DNA from: Pelagophyceae sp. CCMP2097
Lineage: Eukaryota > Sar > Pelagophyceae
Direction: 5' to 3'
Length of the DNA: 51,983 bases
NCBI GenBank assembly: GCA_026770575.1
Contig: MU657524.1
Span: 1 to 51,983 of the forward strand
Shown here: in pieces, positions 8,379-19,528 of the stretch
Position numbering within the stretch: position 1 is the first letter of the stretch
Layout: every line of letters begins with the position of its first letter
Notes under the pieces: generated by a model
What the model was told of the DNA's origin: nothing
The model's input: only the letters and a program-made list of their open reading frames with translations
Database searches by the model: none
Position numbers and translations under genes: made by a program

Positions 8379-11300
8379 ATGGCGCCGAAGAAGAAGAAGG
8401 GTGCGCTGCCGACGTATATGGGGGCGCTCGTGTTTTTGAACTGGCGTAGCGGCAGCTCTCGATAAGACCACCCCTCTCTTGGGTTGTGTCCTCTTGGATC
8501 AAGTGGTTTTCTTCCCCTCTCGGAGAAGGAATGTCCTTATACGACGGCGCGTGCCCAGGCGGCGCCAAGCTCCCGGCCGATGACGACGACTGGGACGCGT
8601 GCGTCTTTTTTTCGTCTTTGGACAAACGGAAAGGGAGGCCCTCGATCTTTGGAGCCGGCCCCATCAACGCGCGAGGCCCGCGACGCCGCGCCGCGCAGGA
8701 TCCTCGACTCCGAGCCCAAGCCCGCAGCCGCCGAGCCGGCGCCGGCGCCGGAGCCGGAAGTCGCCGCGCCGCCCGAGGCGCCGGTGAGGAGTCCCGTCGA
8801 CGGGCGCAGCACGTATAGGCACGGAATCTATAGGCGGTCAAGGTCGACGCCGCCGCCGCTTTCCTGGCTTCGATGGGCGGCACTGGCGCTGTGGAGAAGA
8901 AGAAGGACGACAAGAAGAAGAAGAAGGGCCCTCCGAAGAAGAAGGAGGACGAGGAGCCAAAGGCGGCCGTGGTGAAGCCTCTCACTGCCGCGGGCAAGCT
9001 CGTCGCCGACCGGCTGGCCAAGACGCGCGCGGAAGAGGAGCGTCTGCGCGTGGCGCACGCCGCCGAGGAGATGCGCCTCGCTGAAGAGGAAGCTCGGCTT
9101 TTGGCGGAAGAGGCGGAGGCGGAGGCGACGCGGCAGATCATGCTCAAGAAGAGAGCGGACAAAAAAGCCGAGGCCAAGGCGGCGGGCACTTACGAGACGA
9201 AGAAGCAAAAGGACCAGCGTTTGGCTGCGGAGCGGCGGTTGCAGGCTCTGCAGGCGGCTGGCATGCTTCCGGCGTCGCGGGAAGAGGCGGAAAAGAGGGT
9301 CAACAAGCCCAAGCCGGAGAAGAAGAAGGTCGTTGTCGTCGAAGTCGTTTGTGCGCCCGAGCCGGCATCTTCGGAAGATGAAGACGAGGCGGATGACAAT
9401 TGGGAAGAAGCGGCGGACGACTGGGAAGAGGTCGGCGAAGCGAAGCTTTTACACAAGTTGAAAATCGCTGAACCAGAGGTGGCCGCAAGGCGCGACTGGA
9501 AGGACTCGGACGGCCCGGAAGAAGATTTGGCCGAGGCGGACTTGGCCCGGGAGAAGGAGGCGTTGAAGCAGGCGGGGTTGAAACTGTTGGATCGCGAAGA
9601 GAAGAAACGTCTCGAAGCGGAGAGGCTCGCGTTGATCGAGGCGGAGACGGCGGAACAAGCCGATAAAGAGAAGCGGGACCGGGAGATCAAGAAGCTGGAC
9701 GCGCGCGCGAGACGCGTGGCGCGCGAGGCGGTCAACTTCGCCAACCGCAAGGCCGAACGCCTCCGCTCGCCCATCTGCTGCATCATGGGTCCGGTGGCAG
9801 CGCCCCTCTGCGGGGACCCTTTGCACGCCCTCGACGACTTGACGTAGGCCACGTCGACACCGGCAAGACGAAGCTCCTCGACAAAATCCGCCAGACCAAC
9901 GTGCAAGACGGCGAGGCCGGCGGCATCACGCAGCAGATCGGCGCGACATTTTTCAACCAGGAGACTTTGAAGGAGAAGATTGCGGCGGTGGGCACGTGGT
10001 TGGCGACGCAGCCAGGGCCCGTGTCTAAAGTCGACGACATCCTGGGCATCGACGGCGCAAAGCTCGCCTTGCCCGGCCTGATGGTCATCGACACGCCTGG
10101 CCACGAAGCATTTTCGAACTTGAGGTCGCGCGGCTCTTCGCTCTGCGACATGGCCATCGTCGTCATCGATCTCATGCATGGACTCGAGCAGCAAACTCTC
10201 GAGTCGATTTCCATGCTCAAGCGCAAGCGCACGCCCTTTGTCATCGCGCTGAACAAATGCGACCGGTGCTACGACTGGGGCACTCAAGACTCAAGATCGA
10301 TGAGAGAGGCCTTGGCCGCTCAGAAGGACAACACGACTCAGGAATTCAACGAGCGCCTCAAGCACTGCATGCTCGAGCTGAACCAGCAGGGCCTCAACGT
10401 CGCCCTCTATTGGCTCAACGACGATCCGGGGTCCATCGTCTCCATCGTGCCCACGTCGGCCATCACGGGCGAGGGCGTGACCGCGCCGCGCCCTTTTCCG
10501 GAAAAGTGGCGGTGCTTTTCCGCGACCATACGCACACCCCCGCTCCGTGCAACGCACGCCCCCGCTCCTAGGTGCCGGACCTGCTGCGGACGGTGCTGTC
10601 GCTGACGCAGCAACGTCTTGCTGAGAAGTTGATGTACTGCGCGACCTTACAGTGCACCGTCCTGGAAGTCAAGGTGGTGGAAGGCCTGGGCGCCACTCTA
10701 GACGTGATCCTGGTCAACGGCGCGCTGCGCGAGGGCGACACTCTTGTGGTGTGCACGCAGGACGGGCCTCTCGTCACGACCGCTCGGGCTCTGCTGACGC
10801 CGCCGCCGTCTCGCGAAACGCGGGTCAAGTCGGACTTGATGAAGCACGACTACATCGAAGCGGCCATTGGTTTGAAGATTACAGGTCTGAACTTGGAAAA
10901 AGTCGTCGCCGGCACGGGTATCATGGTCTGCGGGCCCGACGACGACATCGAAGACTTGAAGGAAGAAGTCATGAAGGACGTCGCCGGCCTCGCCGCCACG
11001 CTGGTCACCGAGGCGCGAGGCGTCTCCGTCCAGGCCTCTACGCTCGGCGCGCTCGAGGCGCTGTTAGAGTGCGTGGCCGCAAATGGCGGCCGAGACCCGA
11101 GCCTTTGATTGGGTGCCGTGTGAAAATCAGAGGCTAGCATCGAATCCATGTCCGGTCGTTTGCCAACATTTCCCAACGAGCACTTTAGGATTCCGATGGT
11201 TTGCCAACATTTCCCAACAAGCACCTTAGGTTCCTCAAGAACCCCGGCAAGGACCGTGAGGGCAAGGAGCGGCCGCCCATCCCCGTGGCGGCCTTTAGCA

Positions 11301-13358
11301 TCGGCCCCATCTTCAAGCGGGACGTGCTCAAAGCGTCGCTCATGGCGCAGAAGGGATTTGAAGAGTACGTCGCCCAGGGGTGCTTCTTCGGCAGTGTTAG
11401 ACGGCAAAGGCTAGGTACGCCTGCATCCTCGGCTTTGACGTTTCCGTGGACGCGGACGCGCGGACGTTTGCCGAGCTGAACAAAGTGAAGATCTTCACCG
11501 CCGACATCATCTACCACCTCGAGCAACCGTTTACCAACCACTTGGACGAAATTATGGAGAAGCGGCGCAACGAGGTGCGTCTTGTGATGCGCGGGATGCG
11601 CCCGGTGTTTGTGTTGCATGCGTGCGTGTTGCGTGCGTGTGTGTCGCACGTGTGCCGGCTCGACGAGCTCCCAAACACGCCTCGCCTCTGACGCTCCGCC
11701 CCGAGGCCCGCGACGTGGCCGTCTTCCCCTGCCTCATCAAGCTCTCGCCGAAGCACGTCTTCAACGCAAAGGACCCTATCGTCATCGGGTGCGAGGTGAC
11801 GGAAGGCATTTTGAAGGTCGGCACGCCGCTGTGCATCCCGCACAACGGCTTTTTGGACGTCTGGAACGGCGTCTTTGGAGTCGGGAAACGGGCTTTGTCA
11901 AGCCTTTTTTGTGAGAGGTGTCTTTGGATTGGACGTCTGGAAAGGCACACTGCCAAGAGGGACGACGGTGCCGGGGGCGGCTTGCCTTGCAAGTGACCGC
12001 GCTTCAAAGCCCTCTGACCGCGCTTCAAAGCCGTCGAAGAGGCCGCATCGAGGCAAAGGGCCCTTTTCGAGGGGGCCTCTAAAGATGTTTTCGAGGGGCC
12101 TCGAAAAGCACCCTGGACCCTTCGAGGCAAACTTTTCAAAACCACGCTTTTCAAAACCACGCTCGCCAGGGCCCCTTCCAAGGGGCTTGACACGAGACCG
12201 AGCGGGCCGCGCAAGGGCCCTTTTCGAGGGGCCTTGAAGTGTGCAAGGACCCTTACGAGGGGCCCTCACAAGAGACTTTGCGAGAGGCGTGACCGTGTCT
12301 CGCAAGGACGCCCCAAAGAGGCCTTGCAAGGGGATTTTGCAAGAGCCCTTTGCAAGGCCCGTGCACGGAGTCAGGAATGAAGGAGCTGCGTCCAGGCCCT
12401 TTTCGAGGGGCCTCGCAAGAGCCTCCACCGGACCTCTGGCTGCTCGAAACGCCTCTTCGAGGCCCCGGCTCCAACGGGAAAACGGCACTTGCATGAAGAG
12501 AGGGGCCTCGCCCATGCAAACGGCCTCGCAGGGTTTTACAGGAGGGTTCCCGCGGCCCGCGCGAGACGCTGCGAGGAGCCGTCGAGTGGGCGTCTTGAGG
12601 GCCGGTGCAAGAGGCCCCGAGGGCCTTGGCGCGTTGCAAGGGCCCTTTACGAGGGAAGCGCAATAGAGGCCCGTTCTCTGACCGCACTTTGTGGCAGTCG
12701 GAGGCCATGGCCGTCGGCCGTGCAAGAGGTTGTGAGGGACCCGTCTCGGGCCCTTTGCGACCTTTGCGAGGAGCCTTTTTGGGGACCCTGCAAGGGTCTT
12801 TGGCACCGTGCGTGGGCAAGGGCCCTCGAAAGAGGCCTCGCGAGTGGCCTTGCAGGGTCGTGGCGGGCGGTTCAAGGGTGGTCTTTTACCGGCTCCGCCC
12901 AGGGCTCGCGCCCACGGAACGGCATCCCAGACCGAGTTGAGGCAAACTTTGCGGTCCCCCAGGAATCCTCTAGGTTGGCATCGTGACGTCGATCGAGTGC
13001 AATCACAAGGTGGTGGACATGGCAAAAAAGGGCACGGAATGCGCAGTCAAGATTGTCAACGCTGGAAACCCGACGATCACCTTTGGCCGCCAGTTCGACG
13101 CCCAGCATCCGTTGTACTCCAAGCTCAACCGTACAACGCCCGCGTCCGGGGGATTGGGCGCACCGGGGGCGAATTCGGTGGCCGCATTTGACGAGGTGGT
13201 TGACCGAGGTGGTTGACCGAGGTTTGACCGCCCTTTGACCTCATTTGACCCCCGTAGGCGCGTCCATCGACGCTTTGAAGAAGTACTTCAAGGACGAGCT
13301 CGCCGACGAGGACTGGCGCCTCGTCATCAAGCTGAAAAAGGTGTTTTCTATCATCTAA
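8379..13358 (+). CDS. EIF5B: Translation initiation factor eIF5B
   Basis: Eleven exons join in phase to 984 aa: 8379-8400, 8559-8598, 8699-8783, 8834-9788, 9848-10476, 10572-11068, 11230-11364, 11415-11574, 11706-11879, 12974-13130, 13258-13358. eIF5B is the GTPase (IF2 homologue) that joins the 60S subunit to the 48S complex. The N-terminal third is K/E/A-rich (MAPKKKKG, runs of KKKDDKKKKK). The GTPase domain follows: G1 GHVDTGKT spans intron 4, G2 region GGITQQIGATF, G3 DTPGHE, G4 NKCD (NKxD). Domains II-IV follow, with FPCLIKLSPKHVFNAKDPIV and the C-terminal helix/domain ending IDALKKYFKDELADEDWRLV and KKVFSII. Exon 1 codes only seven codons plus one base. Intron 9 is 1.09 kb of repeats, and intron 6 has a duplicated acceptor. 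Confidence 0.95.
11880..12973. repeat. Repeat-filled giant intron 9 of eIF5B
   Basis: This 1094-nt intron is about ten times longer than the others in the gene. Much of it is variants of AAGGGCCCTTTTCGAGGGGCC and GCCTCGCAAGAG-type units, rich in GGGCC/GGCCC palindromes and in both orientations. It starts GTCGGG and ends CTCTAG. Near 11915-11955 it holds a GTCTTTGGATTGGACGTCTGG stretch resembling the preceding exon (11855-11880), as if the exon edge had been copied. ORFs of 100-375 codons on both strands here are by-products of the repeat. Confidence 0.75.
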
Positions 13359-13404
13359 GCGCAAAAGGGCCCCCGACGAGGGACAAGACTCCTTGGACCA
13401 AACG

Positions 13405-16400
13405 TTAGTCTTCTTCGTCGTCGACTTCGCGGAACAACTTCCTCTTCCGCTGGTGGGGCCGGCCGCGCAGGGGCGCGTAGGGGCGGGTGTATATCGGGTG
13501 GACGAATTCGTTGAATTCTCGATCCATTTCTCTCTCCTCTTCAGCGTGGCGCGCCGCAACAGCCGCCGCCTCGGACAAGTCCGAGTCGCCGTCGGAAAGC
13601 GCCTCGTACAAGTCCGAGTCGTCGTCGACGGTGTCCGTCTCCATGGCCGTCTCCGGCGCCGCAAAGTCGTCGCGCGAGGGGTCGGCGAAAGGCGACTCGT
13701 ATTCGTCGGAAAGCGCCTCGTAATCGGAAAGCGCTCCGCCGTCGGGCGACGCCGCCGCGGCGCCATCGACTGCCTCGGATCGGACCGCGGCGGGCGACGT
13801 CGCAGCGCCCTCGTCAGGCGCCGGAGCGCCCTCGTCGGGTGCGGTCGGAGCTGCGCGCGCCTCGGGTGGGCGCTGCTCTGAGCGCGGCCGCGACCGAGCC
13901 CGAGAGCGCCGGTCCTCCGAGACGTCGTCGAGCGCGCTCAGGGCGGCGGGCGCCTCTGGCGCTCTCGGAGCCGCCAAAGCCTCTGGCGCGATGAGGCCAG
14001 CCTCTTCTGAAGCCGAGTTCGATAGAGGGCTCGCCGCAGCGCCGCTCGCGTCGAGAGCGTCCTCGGGCGCCTCGTCGGGTGCGCGCGGAGCAGCGTTGGG
14101 CGTCTTCTTCGGGCCTTGAGCGACGAAGCGCTTGCAGGCGGGCACGTACGTCGGTTTCGCCGTCGCGTCTCCTTTCGGGCTTTCTTCGTCCCAGATGCGC
14201 GTGCTGAGGTAGTCTTGCCGCTCCTCCGACGAGGTTCGAGCCTCCCACTCGTCATTAGGGATGCGAATTACGCGCCAGCCGTAACGCAGCAAAAGGCACT
14301 GTTTAAACCTCGTCTCACCGTCCAATACAACCGCGCCGTCCGCCGAAACGAGGCACCTCCCCGGCCCGTCGAACTCCAGGGCGAGCTTTGCCGCCGGCTG
14401 CGCGACGTCTAGTTTGAGGCCTTGGTTGGTCACGTAGTCAGACTGATGCGCCCACCCAATCCTGTCCAGCGCTGCCGAGACTGCGCGAATCTTAAGAGTC
14501 TCCTCCGTCCTTTGAAGGCCGTCCAAGCGTTGGAGGTACGCCTCTTTGAGGTCGTCTTGCCAGTCTATCAATGCCGTTGTAAGCGGGTGTCTTGGGTGGA
14601 CCAACTGCCAGTACAAGTGTACTTGATGAAGTAAAGAGAGCGCCGGCGGCGAGCACTCGGGAATGCGCCCTTTCAAAGCCACCGCCGCCGCCTGGAAGAG
14701 CGGCCCGGCCTCGGAGTTTGTGGCGGAAAAGGCCCATAGGACGTTTGCCATCTCGTTGGGCTGAAACGTCGGCATCGCCACGACCGCTTCCGTCGCGACG
14801 GCTTCAAACAGCATCGGCGCCTCGATGCCCGCAAACGCAAAGGCCCAGGCGGTGGTGCCGAGGTTGTGTTGGTGGAAGTCGACTATCGTTCTTTGCGCTT
14901 CACGCGCAACTGCTTGAAACAGCGACGGCGCCTGGACGCGCGCAGTCGCATAGGCCCAGACCGTCGTCGACAAGTCCTGCGGCGTCGCCTGCGCTGCCTT
15001 TTTCGAGAATTCCGAGGCTACCACCTTGAAAAGGAAATTGGCTTGGACTTTTGCCGTCGCAAACGCCCAGACGGTGTTCGACAGGTTCTGAGTGTGAAAG
15101 TCCGGGATCCTCGGTGGCGCCGCCCGGGCGACGGCGTCAAATAGCACCGGCGCCTCGACTTTCAACTTTGCATAGGCCCAGACAACGTTGGCGAGCTCCT
15201 GCGGGATGAACGTGCGCATCTTCTTTGAAGCTTCAAGCGCGACGGCTTCAAACAAGCCCGGCGCCGCGACGCCGGCCTTTGCATAGGCCCAGACCATGTT
15301 CGCTATTGATTGCGAGATGAACGATTCCATCTTTGACGAGGCTTGTTGCGCGACGGCCTGGAACAACGTTGGGGAGTCAAAGTTCGCTGTTGAGTACGCC
15401 CAAACAACATTCGCGAGCTCCTGCGCGTTGAAGAAGACCATCTTCGTCTGCGAAGCAGACGCGATGGCTTCGAAAAGAAACGGTTGCCTGACGTCGGCCC
15501 TCGCAAAAGCCCACGCGGTCGTGGCGAGCTCGTTTGTCTGGAATCTTGTCAACTTCTTCAACGACTCGTCCGCCACCGCTTCAAACAAAGAGGGCGCTTC
15601 GACACCCGCAGTCGCAAAGGCCCAAACCAAGTTGGTCAGGTTGGGTGCGTTGAACGTTTCGATTCGAGTCAACGTTTCCTTTGCCACCGCTTGGAAGAGC
15701 GCCGGCGCTTCAACCCCCGCCTTTGCAAAGGCCCAGACCGTGTTGGCCAAGGACTGCGGCGTAAAGTCGGAAAGCTTCTTTGGGGCGAGGGAAGCGACCG
15801 CTTGGAAGAAGGAATCTGCCGAGATGCCAGCCGAAGCGAACGCTCTCGCACAAGATGAAAGCTCCTGAGGCTTAAAAGTCTCAATCTTCTTCACCGACTC
15901 TTCAGCAATCGCTTCGAACAGCACCGGCGCCTCGAAGCCCGCCGTCGAAAAGGCCCAGGCCGTGTTGGCGAGAGACTGCCCGTTGAACGTAGAAATCCTC
16001 CGAGGCGCGTCCCTCGCAACCGCATCAAAGAGAAAGGGCACGTGGAACCCTGCGCGCGCGTAGGCCCAGACGATAGTTGTGACGTCCTGCGTGTTGAAGA
16101 GCTGGATTCTTTGGGCCGAAACCGCTGCGATGGCCATCATCAAAGCGGGCGCCTCCCTCCCCGCCTTTGCAAAGGCGCACGCCGTGTTCGCCAGAGACTG
16201 TGGAGAAAACTCCATAATCTTCTTCAAAGCTTCGGTCGCGACGGCGTCGAAGAGTATCGGGGCCTCGAAGGATGCGGCTGAATAAGCCCATACAATAGTA
16301 CTGAAATCTTGAGGATTAAAAGTCGACATCCTCTCCTGCGACTCCGCCGCCACCGCCTCGAAGAGCAATGGCGCAGCAACGCCGGCCTTTGCAAAGGCCC

Positions 16401-17187
16401 AGACGACCTTTGAGAGCTCGTGCGCGTTGAACCCGGAGACTCGCTTCGGAGCCTCTCGAGAAACGGCTTGGAACAGCTCTTCCGCCTCGAAACCTGCTTT
16501 TGCAAGCGCCCAGACCGTGTTCGCCAACTCCTGCGGGTTGAACGTGGCGATCTTGTGGGGCGCCTCTTCCGAGATGGCTTGGACTAAGCTTGTTGAAGAG
16601 TAGGCTTTTTCGTCGAGGGAAGCGCTTTCCAGATTCACAACCCCCCAGAGTGCATTCGAAAGCTCCCGAGCGCGCCACTGCTTCCCCGTCGATTTGATCG
16701 AGGCGGCGGCGCGGTTGAAAAGCTTTTGTAAAGATGCGTGGTGGACTTGCGTTACAGTTCTTTTTTGGACGCCCATCCTGTGCAAGATCGTCGCCAAATT
16801 GACATGATCGTAAGCGTCCCCTTCGCCCTCAAAGTGCATCAGCAGGTCGGAAGCGCTCTTCGCGGAGATGATCTGGCTGTTGAGGAGGACAGAGTCCGGA
16901 TTGAAGGGCTTGAGAGGTTTTTCCGACAACGTCACGTGCACCAACTTGTCTCCGAGAGCCAGGCCGTCCAGCTCCTTTAATACCGACGCGGGCGCGTCCG
17001 TCTCGATGCTGACGTAGGCGAAGCCTCTCGGTAAACCCGTCTTGAGCTCCAAAGGGATCCGGACGCTTCGTACGAGTAAACTCCGCGCCTCGAATGCCAC
17101 TTTCACATCCTGTTCGCCAAAGTCGCGAGGCAGCTTCTTCACGTAAAACTCAGTTGTCGCCGACCACCGCAAACGCGAGGGGCGCAT
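13405..17187 (-). CDS. RRM + helical-repeat + RAP-domain protein (organellar RNA factor)
   Basis: A single exon of 1260 aa from ATG 17187; an upstream in-frame extension lacks ATG. Residues about 10-90 form an RRM (TEFYVKKLP as RNP2, RGFAYVSIE as RNP1). Residues about 160-880 are some twenty repeats of roughly 38 aa with the core [27 protein letters not shown], of the OPR-like/FASTK-like alpha-helical type. A RAP domain follows at about 920-990 ([13 protein letters not shown], then [15 protein letters not shown]). The last 270 residues are acidic and A/P/S/D-rich. Such proteins bind RNA and control organellar transcript stability or translation; the transit peptide is not clear to me. It is tail-to-tail with eIF5B (47 bp between stops) and head-to-head with DHODH. 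Confidence 0.88.
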   Translation of the reverse strand: MRPSRLRWSATTEFYVKKLPRDFGEQDVKVAFEARSLLVRSVRIPLELKTGLPRGFAYVSIETDAPASVLKELDGLALGDKLVHVTLSEKPLKPFNPDSVLLNSQIISAKSASDLLMHFEGEGDAYDHVNLATILHRMGVQKRTVTQVHHASLQKLFNRAAASIKSTGKQWRARELSNALWGVVNLESASLDEKAYSSTSLVQAISEEAPHKIATFNPQELANTVWALAKAGFEAEELFQAVSREAPKRVSGFNAHELSKVVWAFAKAGVAAPLLFEAVAAESQERMSTFNPQDFSTIVWAYSAASFEAPILFDAVATEALKKIMEFSPQSLANTACAFAKAGREAPALMMAIAAVSAQRIQLFNTQDVTTIVWAYARAGFHVPFLFDAVARDAPRRISTFNGQSLANTAWAFSTAGFEAPVLFEAIAEESVKKIETFKPQELSSCARAFASAGISADSFFQAVASLAPKKLSDFTPQSLANTVWAFAKAGVEAPALFQAVAKETLTRIETFNAPNLTNLVWAFATAGVEAPSLFEAVADESLKKLTRFQTNELATTAWAFARADVRQPFLFEAIASASQTKMVFFNAQELANVVWAYSTANFDSPTLFQAVAQQASSKMESFISQSIANMVWAYAKAGVAAPGLFEAVALEASKKMRTFIPQELANVVWAYAKLKVEAPVLFDAVARAAPPRIPDFHTQNLSNTVWAFATAKVQANFLFKVVASEFSKKAAQATPQDLSTTVWAYATARVQAPSLFQAVAREAQRTIVDFHQHNLGTTAWAFAFAGIEAPMLFEAVATEAVVAMPTFQPNEMANVLWAFSATNSEAGPLFQAAAVALKGRIPECSPPALSLLHQVHLYWQLVHPRHPLTTALIDWQDDLKEAYLQRLDGLQRTEETLKIRAVSAALDRIGWAHQSDYVTNQGLKLDVAQPAAKLALEFDGPGRCLVSADGAVVLDGETRFKQCLLLRYGWRVIRIPNDEWEARTSSEERQDYLSTRIWDEESPKGDATAKPTYVPACKRFVAQGPKKTPNAAPRAPDEAPEDALDASGAAASPLSNSASEEAGLIAPEALAAPRAPEAPAALSALDDVSEDRRSRARSRPRSEQRPPEARAAPTAPDEGAPAPDEGAATSPAAVRSEAVDGAAAASPDGGALSDYEALSDEYESPFADPSRDDFAAPETAMETDTVDDDSDLYEALSDGDSDLSEAAAVAARHAEEEREMDREFNEFVHPIYTRPYAPLRGRPHQRKRKLFREVDDEED

Positions 17188-17300
17188 GGCCGCGCCGCAA
17201 CGAACGAACGAGGGCTTTTGGAATTCTTCGGACGTCGCCCAAATTTGGCGAAGGGTTCGAAGCCGAAAGCGAAGCCGGTGTTCTCCGCCTCTTCTCAAAC
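17188..17300. promoter_or_regulatory. Shared promoter region RAP protein / DHODH
   Basis: The ATG at 17187 (-) and the ATG at 17301 (+) are 113 bp apart, so both 5'UTRs and the core promoters must fit here or overlap coding DNA. I see no convincing TATA box. Inference from gene orientation only. Confidence 0.5.
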
Positions 17301-18918
17301 ATGGCCGCGCGCGTCGGGGCCGCCTCGGCCGTGGCCGTGGCCGGCGGCATCTTCTTCGTCGGGCAGGGGGGGAGGCGCGAGTCCTGCTGCTGGGTCAACG
17401 ACAAATCGCGACAGATCCGTTCGAGCGCCCCGTACTGCGGTAAGCACGCGACGGGCGCCGTGGTCCTACAGGGGATCTCCTCTGGGAGGGGGATCCTCTC
17501 CTGAAATCATCGCGCGCTGGCCACTCACGCGGGCGCCAACTCTCCAACTATCCAATGATATAGGCGTGTCTGCCTTCCTGGCCAAGCAGGCGTGCGAGTT
17601 CCTCGACGCCGAGCTGGCGCACCGCGTCGCCATCTTGGGCTGCAACCTCGGCTTTGGGCCGGCCTACGACGTTTTGGACGACTCGCTCAAGGTCAAACTC
17701 TTTGGCGGCACTCTCGAGTTGGACAGCCCCGTGGGAGTCGCCGCCGGCTTCGACAAGCACGGCGAGGCCATGCGAGGCTTGCAGGACATGGGCTTTGGCT
17801 TCTGCGAGGTCGGCGGCGTCACGCCTTTAGAACAGCCGGGCAACGCCAAGCCGCGCGTCTTCCGCCTCCGAGAGGACGGCGCCATCATCAACCGGTGCGT
17901 CTCTTTGAGACATGCCTCATCTTCTTCTGAAGAGTGCCCCTCTGTAGCTTCTTCTGAAGAGTGGCCCTCTGTAGCTTCGGTCTGAAGAGTGCCCCTCTGT
18001 AGCTTCGGTCTGAATTCGGACGGCGTCGAGACAGTCGCCCAACGCCTCGAGACGTTCAAAAAGGTCGGCTCAAACGGATTCGGCGTCGGCGCCAACGTGG
18101 CGCGCAACACGTCTTCTGCCGACGCGCGCGAGGACTTTGCGACTGTGATCACGAGGCTGGCCGATTGTGTGGACTTTGTCGTGCTGAACATCAGTTGCCC
18201 CAACGTCGGGTCCACCGCCGGCTCGCACGCCGCCGCATACGGGCCCAAAGGGAGCATCACCGGAGACGTCCAGGCCGCGGTCGAGGTGAGGATTCTGCCT
18301 GAATGCGGTTTGCGTCGACGCTCCAAACCAGGCCCGCAACAAGTCGCGGCCCGCTTTGCCGCTGCTCATCAAGGTCTCGCCCGACCTCGACGAGGCGGCG
18401 CTGAAAGCCGTCGCGTCGCTGGCGCTGCGGGCGGACATCCAGGGGCTCGTGGTGTCGAACACGACGGCCAAAAGAGACGACGTCATCCTCGCCTCGCCGC
18501 ACGCCCAGGAGAAGGGCGGCCTCTCCGGCGCGCCTTTAAAGGCAAAGGCGCTGGCGTCGACGAAGAGGCTCTACGAGCTCACCCGCGCGAAGCAGCTGAC
18601 CATTGTGGGCGTCGGTGAGACGCCTCTTTTGAAGACTCTTCCAAGACTCTTCCAAGACGGACGCACCCGCGACCGCGCCGGGATACTTTCCCGCGCCACT
18701 GACCGCCATAGTGCCTAGGCGGCATCGCGACGGCGCAGGACGCGTACGAGCGCATCCGCGCGGGCGCCTCGGTCGTGGAGCTCTATACTGCCCTCGCGTA
18801 CGACGGGCCCGCGCTCTCGCCAAAGGTGCATTCGCAACTCGCTCAGCTCCTCAAGCGCGACGGCTTCCGCACCGTTTCCGATGCCGTCGGCGCCGACACC
18901 AAGGCCGCCAAGAAGTAA
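17301..18918 (+). CDS. Dihydroorotate dehydrogenase, class-2-like, with Cys at the catalytic-base position
   Basis: Five exons join in phase to 411 aa: 17301-17439, 17564-17894, 18003-18285, 18332-18614, 18719-18918. It oxidises dihydroorotate to orotate in pyrimidine synthesis. The N-terminus has a hydrophobic segment ([17 protein letters not shown]), as in membrane-bound, quinone-linked enzymes. Class 2 sequence follows: [54 protein letters not shown] across intron 2, [13 protein letters not shown] and the GGI phosphate-binding loop. The active-site loop reads [10 protein letters not shown], where class 2 enzymes have Ser (NVSSPN/NISSPN) and class 1 enzymes have Cys (NLSCPN). Intron 2 (17895-18002) carries three tandem copies of its own 3' splice site. 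Confidence 0.93.
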
Positions 18919-18948
18919 AGGCCCGGGGAGTAACCACTGAAGTGTGCA

Positions 18949-19296
18949 TTATCGCTTCTTCTTTGGGTTCTTTAAAGCGGCTGCGGTTTCGAGCCGTTGC
19001 TGCGCCTTGGCCTCGATGGCCGCGAGCGCGATGGCGTCGTTTGCGCGCTGCGAGCGGCGGATCTCGAGTGCGTTGTTGAGTTGGCAAACAATCGTGACGC
19101 TGAATCCCCAGGCCGAGAGCCTTGCGAAGCTAAATTGCGTCTCCAGCAGCAGCGCCAGGCACCCAGACAGCGCGACGAGGGCGAATAGGCGCAGCACGCG
19201 GTCGAAGGAGAAGACGACGCGCATGTTCACCCGACGCCAGCTGGGCGCGTCGTGGTTTCCGATGACAAGACAGGACGTAAACTCGCCGAAGAGCAT
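18949..19296 (-). CDS. Small membrane protein, unknown
   Basis: ATG 19296-19294 opens a 115-aa frame ending KNPKKKR-stop at 18949. There are two hydrophobic stretches: VLRLFALVALSGCLALLLE and a weaker SAWGFSVTIVCQL. An Ala/Gln-rich helical, basic tail follows. The lysine-rich C-terminus would fit ER retention or a cytosolic tail. I do not recognise the family. It is tail-to-tail with DHODH (30 bp apart). Additional 5' exons are possible. Confidence 0.5.
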   Translation of the reverse strand: MLFGEFTSCLVIGNHDAPSWRRVNMRVVFSFDRVLRLFALVALSGCLALLLETQFSFARLSAWGFSVTIVCQLNNALEIRRSQRANDAIALAAIEAKAQQRLETAAALKNPKKKR

Positions 19297-19528
19297 CTTC
19301 GAATCTTCGGCGATTGCGCGAGATTGTACGATTGTAAAGGCGAGTCATGGAGACGCGCAGTCCCTCTGGCGGCCGCCGGACAGTCCCCACGCTCGTGTGC
19401 CAGAAAAGAAAAGGCGCGCAGCGTCACTGCTGTGAGTTCAAGCTGTGTCGTTTGTGATTGTCAAATATTGTAGTTGGTTTAAATTTGCAAACCGGCCAAT
19501 ATATTGAGAATATATTGGGAATATATTA

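Noticed and set aside
7966..9189. 407-codon - strand ORF over the eIF5B 5' region
   Set aside because: Shadow of the K/E/A-rich eIF5B coding frame (Ser/Phe/Leu runs opposite Lys/Glu codons).
11898..13025. 375-codon ORF on the - strand, and several + ORFs, over the eIF5B intron 9
   Set aside because: Composition is Pro/Arg/Gly/Lys from a palindromic repeat, the frame crosses a real exon, and there is no domain.
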